Under the pieces are notes generated by a model, which saw only the letters and a list, made by a program, of their open reading frames with translations, made no database searches and was not told the origin of the DNA. From positions 4,440,501-4,504,500 of the forward strand of contig NC_092580.1 of assembly GCF_037975245.1 (NCBI RefSeq): a DNA stretch of 64,000 bases, written 5' to 3'. This document shows, piece by piece, positions 36,901 to 45,900 of this stretch (positions within the stretch are counted from its first letter, which is position 1; every line of letters starts with the position of its first letter). This DNA is from Apostichopus japonicus. Its lineage: Eukaryota; Echinodermata; Holothuroidea; Aspidochirotida; Stichopodidae. Position numbers and translations under genes: made by a program.

Positions 36901-39900
36901 TGTGTGAGTACCGGTAATATTTGATAGTTCTTTGCATATCTAAGTGCTATTTCTGAGTGACATGTCTTATTTCTATGTATGCATATGTCCGAGTCGTATA
37001 TCGCAGTGATATTTCGTAGTCCTTATTGTGCCTTATAGATGTGTCTGAGTGAATATTTGATAGTTCTTTGCATATCTAAGTGCTATGTCTGAGTGATATG
37101 TCTTATTTCTATGTATGCATATGTCCGAGTCGTATATCGCAGTGATATTTCGTAGTCCTTATTGTGCCTTATAGATGTGTCTGAGTAAATATTTGATAGT
37201 TCTTTGCATATCTAAGTGCTATGTCTGAGTGATATGTCTTATTTCTATGAATGCATATGTCCGAGTCGTATATCGCAGTGATATTTCGTAGTCCTTATTG
37301 TGCCTTTTTGATGTGTCTGAGTAATATTTGATAGTCCTTTGCATACCTAAGTGCTTTGTCCGAGTGATATGTCTTATTTCTATGTATGTCTTAACGTTGT
37401 GCCTGAGTGATATGTCTTAGCTCCAGTGGTTTTTCGTTCGTCTGAGTGATATGTCTGGGTCCCGTCTCTGAGTGAGATATTAGAGACTTATATGTCTACG
37501 TTCTGTGTTTGAACCTATAGGTATTAGACATCATATATGTCTTGGATCAGTTTCTATACCCATGTACGTCCATTCCAAATAAGAAATGTGGTGACTAAAG
37601 CCAAATCCTGACTGAGCGACCGTGCTGGATTGAACGGTGCCTATAACGACGGAGATGAGAGAAGGTAAGCTAATTAATTTGACTTTTATCTGAAAGCTAT
37701 ATTAATCACATTTATAACGTACCTTGCTGTAAATAAATGAAATGAAAGTATATCGATGTAGATGTGTTTACTTAATCTGAAATTCTACTGAAAATATGTG
37801 CCCTGAGATTAGGACAAAATAGATTTCCAGGACAGGTCAAACTTCTCTGTACTTATGATCGGTTTCAATATATATTCCTCATTAACATATCAGATTTTAG
37901 TTTGACATAGCTTTTAAATACTTCTGTAATTTGTAACGATGTTACCTCTAACGATGTACTTGATGTACTAGTACTTGATCGATGTACTTGTAACGATGTT
38001 ACTTTAAATACTTCTGTACTTTGTAACGATGTACCCGCATACCTATCGTACTTCGATAGTTCAGTATTTTAATTTTATCACCATCCTACACAGTGGCGTA
38101 ACCAGACTTTTACATCTGGGGGGCCGGGGCGGGGCTGATGGGGGCAAAATTTCAAGCGGGGGAGGGGCAAATTTCTCGCCCAACCACGTACTTTTGAAAC
38201 AATGGTAACATTACTGTTATGTATATATCTTTACCCAAATTGAACAGTTTATTCCTGAGTTTCATCCGTTAATAAGGAAAATATATAAAAATATTATCTT
38301 GATATGGTGTAGAGAGTCAAGCGCGTAGCCAGGTTTTCATCCTAGGGGGATGGAGCGCATTCAATTTATTGACATGTTAACGAGAACCCTTTGCGCATAT
38401 ATCTGCGTGGGGTTCATGGGGCGAAGGGCCTGGAAGCTATACGATATGATGGACTGTAGAGGCTTAAGAACTTTCAATATTTTATCCAAGCGGTCGCTAC
38501 GATAGCCATGTAAAATTACACTAAAATGTTCAAAATGCTGCACATGATTAGCCAACTGTTGTCCCCCCCCGCGCTGGTTACGCCACTGGTCCTACAGTAG
38601 CCCCTACTACCCTTAGAGAGTTGCATACAGGGTAATCAACATTTTCAAATAAGTCAAATGAAACATTGAGCAGCCTGTTAAGCCTATTAACGGCATTGTA
38701 ATGAGATGTTAAGTTTGACAGGAATCTTCACTACTACTGAAGTGTTGCGTGTAATGGTCTTACCTCCATATCGGTGACTTCTAGATCAACAATGTCTTGT
38801 AATACAGCGGCAGCTGTGTCCAGGTCACCAACTCCCAACATTGGCGCCATCATTTCAGTCATGGTAGCGTATAATTCGCTAGCAGACGCCACATTTTCTT
38901 TCGTAATAACTAAGGGCAACATAAGACACAAAAATCACGGTATTAAAAAAGTAGTGACGAACTTTCTATTTTTAGAAACATTTTGCGACGGTAGGTTTCC
39001 CTCCTCACATTTGAAACTTTCAGGAAAACACGTAAATACCCAGGGGACATCTTCAAACGATATACGACCCCTTTTAACTTTTAGTCAGTTACCTTAAGAA
39101 TATACTGTCCTCCCGTTTATAAATTTTGAAACTGTGAAATAGAGAAATATCCTTGTTAGTGAACGGTTGCTCATTTAGGTCGCTACATTCAGGTCGCTAC
39201 ATAGGTCGCTACATTATACGAGGCCACAAGGAGGCCACACAGGTCAGGTCGCTACATAGGTCGCTACATTTAGGTCGCTACATAGGTCGCTACATTATAC
39301 GATAGCCTTGATAAGAAGAAAACATGTATTGGAATATTCTTAGATCTATCAAAAGCATTTGATACCATTGACCATCGTATTCTGCTAAACAAGTTATCAT
39401 TCTACGGTATTAGAGGACCAACCCTTAACTGGATGGACAGCTACTTATCAAAACGTTTACAGTATACTTCGTATAAGAAGACCATGTCTGACTATGCTGA
39501 AATCCGCTGTGGTGTTCCTCAAGGTTCAATATTAGGACCACTTCTTTTCATTATATATATCAATGACATCTGTCATATCTCTAATATTGCAAAAACTATT
39601 TTATTTGCAGATGACACTAGTATATTTTTCGAATCCAATAACTTGAATACTTTACATGACATAGTATCCATGGAGTTGAATCAATTTAACGACTGGTTTG
39701 CAACTAATAAGCTTTCACTTAATCTTGATAAAACCAGCTACATTGTGTTCAATAAAAGCAAATCTTTTTCTTGGAAAAAAGACATTTTAATGGATGGTAA
39801 GCCTATCAAGCATGTACATAGCATAAAGTTTCTCGGAGTTTATATTGATAGTAAACTTACTTGGTGTGAACATATATCAAATATTGCAAACACTGTGGCG

Positions 39901-42900
39901 AAAAATGTGGGTATCATTTCTAAGTTGAAACACTATTTTCCTCAGAATATTCTTAGAATGCTTTACCAAACATTAGTGTTCCCCCATTTTTCATATTGCT
40001 CTATAATCTGGTCTGGCACCCATAATGTTTATCTTCACCCTCTTGAAATCCTACAAAAGAAAGTCATTCGTCACATAACTCATTCTGAATATCGTGAACA
40101 CACCAGCTCACTTTTCAAATTGCTCAACTTATTAAAATTTAACGATATTGTTAGGCTGAATGTAGCCACATTCTTTTACAAGGCTTGGAATGGCTTACTT
40201 CCTGCAGCCTTTCATGACTTATTTACTATTAACAGCGCCATACATAGTCACCGCACTAGAAGTGCCGGTCAAGCACACCACAACTTATGTAATACAACAT
40301 TTGGTACGTTAAGTTTAAAGAATCGTGCTATGAGGACATGGAATGATCTAACTGCTACTATAAAATCTAAACCATCTAAAGAAACATTTAGAAAAGCACT
40401 AAAAAAAGAAGTAATTTCTCAGTATTGATACATCGTTTATATTGTATGTTATTAATTATTCTTTATTAAGACACTAGTTATATTTTCATTTATGTATATA
40501 TGTTTTTTTTTGTTTTTGTTTTCCCTTTCTTTCTTTCTTTCCTGGGAGTCCTTTACCTTGTTAAGCCTGAATTGGCTTTTTAGAGGACTTCCCTCCACAT
40601 GTATATATCCAGTGGAAAATCAAATAAATCAAATCAAATCAAATCAAACATTCCGTCCGACAAGTTTACCAACATTATATATTCAACATTAGATTGCATT
40701 GATTCGGACATGTCAAGTATCTACTTTTATTCACCAAATGAACGTAAAATGAATTAGACTATGGCATACAGTGAGTCTTTAAAAATATAACATTAACTTT
40801 CACATATACTTTTAAACCTGACACAAAATTGTGGCAAATTTTTCCAGTGTCATGAAAATCTTAACCCTAGCACTATGATCATGTACACGCATAATAACGA
40901 ACCTGTGTCATGAATGGAATTGAAAGATGTCGGTTATTGGTGTATCATATCCAGTTTGCCTGATAAAAAATTAAACGTTCTATAGATCTACTGACACAAT
41001 TTTCATCCACGAAAGCATCCCGTGCCCCCCCCCCCACACACCCCCTCCTCCCATCGCCATCTCACTTCCGCGTAAACAAAGTTGCCCAATACCTATACGC
41101 TTAAGGCGAACTTACTTGGTCTACCACAATGGTCTCCTTGCCATTCAAGTGTGCATCTGAAAGAAATTTCTGAGATTATTAGATTGAGAAGAATAACGCA
41201 ATATGTCGTTCAGCAATGTTTTCATTCAGTTTCCGTCGATTATGCGTAAAAACCCACAAAATTGCTGATGCCAAAAGAACAATACATTCTTCATTCAGAT
41301 ATTGAGGGAATATAAAAACACAATGGGAAGTGGAGTAGTTAACAGTTGGCACGCGACATTGTTTGTTTAAGGAATAAAAGAAAAATATCCCGTTACAAGT
41401 ATTTTTACAAGAAAGATGTTATAGACGAAAAGAAGCCATTAACATTTTACAATACTGTCATTCAAGTTTGCACGTGCCCACATGTATACAACTGACTGTT
41501 GTATATAGGAACACAGCGATGTTTCTTGTCGAAAAATCAAACATACTAGCGTCCGCAAAGGGTGGGTGGGTTTTAACAGCTTTTAGTTAGCCGCATCAGT
41601 ATTAGATTTCCAGTTACGTCACTGTTTTCTCTAGCTAAGAATTCAGTGAATACATACCTTTACGGCATTTTATTTCGTATGTGTTCAAGCACTGCATGGT
41701 CACATTTGAAGAATTTAATTGCAAACGAGAATTTACTTTTATTTCTTGCGGAATTCTTTCGGGCGATCTGCTGCAGTTGTGATGATAAAAACTGCTCTAA
41801 ATATCTCTGATCCTGCCTTATGAAATCGATGGAAATAAATTTCAAATAAATTGCCTTACTTGCATTGCGATTTAAAGAAACTGTTTGCCAGACAACCTCC
41901 GCCGTTTGAACAAGCAAACGTCCCCGGGCACACCGCTAAAGTACAAAAATAAAAGAGGTGATATGTATACATACCTTCTATATATATGATTAAATTAATG
42001 TGGAACACTAGATTAGTGACGAAGGTGGGAGCATGATCCTTACTGATATATTCCACTGAGGAGGTAAATTATCTGCTAGTCAGTATTAAGTACGCGATTT
42101 ATATATTTTTTAAACTTGAACTTTCTACATTCAGATAACGTTCCTAATATATGTCGTAAATAACATGAATTATCCTTACGTTACATAATTATATGCACTA
42201 CCGCATTTAATAACCAGAACAGTATAAGAAGTCTTCCTAATTAAGTGTACAATAACTCCATGCACGTACCATCGACCGCTGTTGACTGTAAAGTCAGATC
42301 AGCGAAATTCAGCGTACCATCATTTCGGAGGCTTGTTAAAGAAGAACTGATTTCGCTCTTTGTGGGCTGTTTTCCAAAAGTGACAGCAAAAACACCGACG
42401 AGAGAACCCTTGATAAAAGGAGGAACGAATGTAGCGTCTATGTAGGATGGCAGAAAGGTTGATAAATCCGCAAGCTGAAATATAATAACAAGGACAATAA
42501 ATATACAATGGTATTGACTATGGCGACGCTGGCTAAAAGATCTTTTGCAGCGACTTGTCTCAAAACCGAGGCGGTGTCATTTATTTTTGGGTAACCTGGA
42601 ATTACGAATTGTTTGACATAGGCTATACGTTACCCACTGTATAATGAACAGGTAAACCATTATTATAATATAATAATAGACCTAAAGTATACGTCGTATA
42701 GAACACTATTTGCAGTTACTTTGTCGCTCACCTTGCTTAGTATATTTCCCTCTAAATCAAGGGATTCCTGGCTGGTAGGATCGAGATAGGGAGAAACATT
42801 GAAGCTGTTTGGTGTATTGTAGGTCAGTGTGACACGCTCTGTTGCAACCGCTGAGAAATGCAAACATGAAAGGAAATGAAGAAAAAACGTGAGTTGTGTG

Positions 42901-45900
42901 TTCTGCTGCTGATTCTAGAGAATACAACATTCTGTCCGCGGTTTATAGGCTGATTTTGCAATTTAACATCTGCATGCACAGTCTGCGAGAAATCAAAACT
43001 GAACAAACCGTATAGTGATAAACGTTGGAGCAGAGTGGGCTTGTGCCCCTTTTCCACAGTACACAACGTGATAGTTGCACTTACAAGTTGAAATCGACAG
43101 TTTTGAAATGAATGAAAATTAGCAGAGTGAAATAAGTAATGGCTCTATTAATAGTTCTGTTAGAACTGTATACCATGACGTCACCTAATTAAATGGGTCA
43201 TTTATTTATTTCATGTTTTGTTCATATATCATATATATAGGTTCATAATAATGATTGATTTTAAGTCTCCTGTATGTTGTTAAGCTGTCCATTTTACACA
43301 AAGAGCCAGTTAATCCGGAATATGGATTATATTGATTAATTACCTCCTATTATAGCTCGCATAGTATGAAAATATGATCTTGTAGTAACCATTTCTCCAG
43401 TGGCAGGCTTTTAAAGCATACAGGTAGACGCAAACGCACATGTCAAATGATTTCTATCATACTCAAAGGCAAAACTAACGTGATTCGTCTGATAAGGTGA
43501 GGGGTGGGGATCCGGGATAAACACCCGCAATTTCGGTATAATTAATTGGAAGAAGTGCATAGTCCCAAATATACGTTCACCATGTCCTTTCACCGCCACA
43601 AAAGATACTGCAGTATGCATTCTGTGGTGCTCCGTTCGTAAAGTGCATGTCCTGCTAATTACGATAGTTCTAGGATATGTGGGAAAGTAACATGTGGACT
43701 CACCAAACTGAAAAGAGTTTTCTCTGACAGTAACATTCTCTATCAAGGTATCCATCCTTTCTCCGTTTAATCCTTTGTTGAATTCGATGATGTAATCAAA
43801 CCTGGTACAGCGGCCGTTCGTAACAAAATGGAAATCAAACTTCACGATATAAGAATCTCCATTCACTGATACGAACATAAGATCCTCGAATTTACTGAAC
43901 CACTGCCTGCAGAGACTTTCCACAAATATTTGAGTCATCTTGAAGAACAAAATGTGTATGATATGAATAATTTCGTTAGCCTATAGTTCGTTAGCCTACA
44001 TTAAACGACAGAGCGCTAAATACATGATTTCACTTGCGTATGTCCTTGCAAATACATATGATTGTATATGTGTGTGTGTGTCTTATACACTATTTAATGT
44101 TAAGCTTTACACTGTAGCAATGAAGTTGCTCAAGTGCATGTTGGGTCTACTCGAATACAGTAGTGTTCTTAACCAAGTTCTTAACCATTCTGTTCGTAAG
44201 GTCATTTGCTCAGCAGATGGTTTTGTATGTCCTTGATACCTTTTATGTATACTGTGAGATAAGAAGAAATGATCAAAAATTAGAAACAAATCGACAAGCA
44301 CGAAGCCTAAGCGAAGTCAATGTTGTTTAACGTGCATAGTTTGGGACCGTATATATGCATAAACAAATCTATTACCTACATTCGGATAACCACACAACTT
44401 ACTCTGTCCTGGATCAGTTTCTCAGTCTCATCGGTTATAATCGTTTCTTTTTGAGTGATGGAAAGGTAGAGTTCACCTGGAAATATCTTGATTACCATCT
44501 CCGGCGACAACATTCCTGGTGGAGAGGCTGGCATTTCATTTTCACCCATGTTTGGTGGCGGTGATAACATTTCATTCATGTTCGGAGGAGGTGATAACAT
44601 TCCATTCATGTTAGAAGGAGGTGATAACATTCCATTCATGTTAGGAGGAGGTGGTAACGTTCTGTTCATGTTAGGAGGAGGTGATAGCATTCCATTCATG
44701 TTAGGAGGAGGTGGTAACGTTCTGTTCATGTTAGGAGGAGGTGATAGCATTCCATTCATGTTCGGAGAAGGTGATAACATTCCATTAATGTTCGGAGGAG
44801 GTGATAATATTCCATTCATGTTCGGAGGAGGTGATAACATTCCATTCATATTAGGAGGAGGTGGTAACGTTCCATTCATGTTCGGAGGAGGTGATAACAT
44901 TCCATTCATATTTGGAGGAGGTGATAGCATTCCATTCATGTTAGGAGGAGGTGATAACATTCCATTCATATTAGGAGGAGGTGGTAACGTTCCATTCATG
45001 TTCGGAGGAGGTGATAACATTCCATTCATGTTAGGAGGAGGTGGTAACGTTCCGTTCATGTTAGGAGGTGATAACATTCCATTCATGTTAGGAGGAGGTG
45101 GTAACGTTCCGTTCATGTTAGGAGGTGATAGCATTCCATTCATGTTCGGAGGAGGTGGTAACGTTCCGTTCACGTTAGGAGGAGGTGGTAACGTTCCGTT
45201 CATGTTAGGAGGTGAAAACATTCCATTCACGTTACGAGGAGGTAGTAACGTTCCGTTCATGTTAGGAGGAGGTAATAACATTCCATTCATGTTAGGAGGA
45301 GGTAGTAACGTTCCGCTCATGTTAGGAGGTGATAACATTCCATTCATGTTAGGAGGAAGTGGTAACGTTCCGTTCATGTTAGGAGGAGGTGGTAACGTTC
45401 CGTTCATGTTAGGAGGTGATAACATTCCGTTCATGTTCGGAGGAGGTGGTAAAGTTCCGTTCATGTTAGGAGGTGATAGCATTCCATTCATGTTCGGAGG
45501 AGGTGGTAACGTTCCGTTCACGTTAGGAGGAGGTGGTAACGTTCCGTTCATGTTAGGAGGAGGTGAAAACATTCCGTTCACGTTAGGAGGAGGTGGTAAC
45601 GTTCCGTTCATGTTAGGAGGAGGTGAAAACATTCCATTCACGTTAGGAGGAGGTGGTAACGTTCCGTTCATGTTAGGAGGAGGTAATAACATTCCATTCA
45701 TGTTAGGAGGAGGTAGTAACGTTCCGTTCATGTTAGGAGGTGAAAACATTCCATTCATGTTAGGAGGAGGTGGTAACGTTCCGTTCATGTTAGGAGGAGG
45801 TGATAGCATTCCATTCATGTTCGGAGGAGGTGGTAACGTTCCGTTCATGTTAGGAGGAGGTTGTAACGTTCCGTTCATGTTAGGAGGTGATAACATTCCT

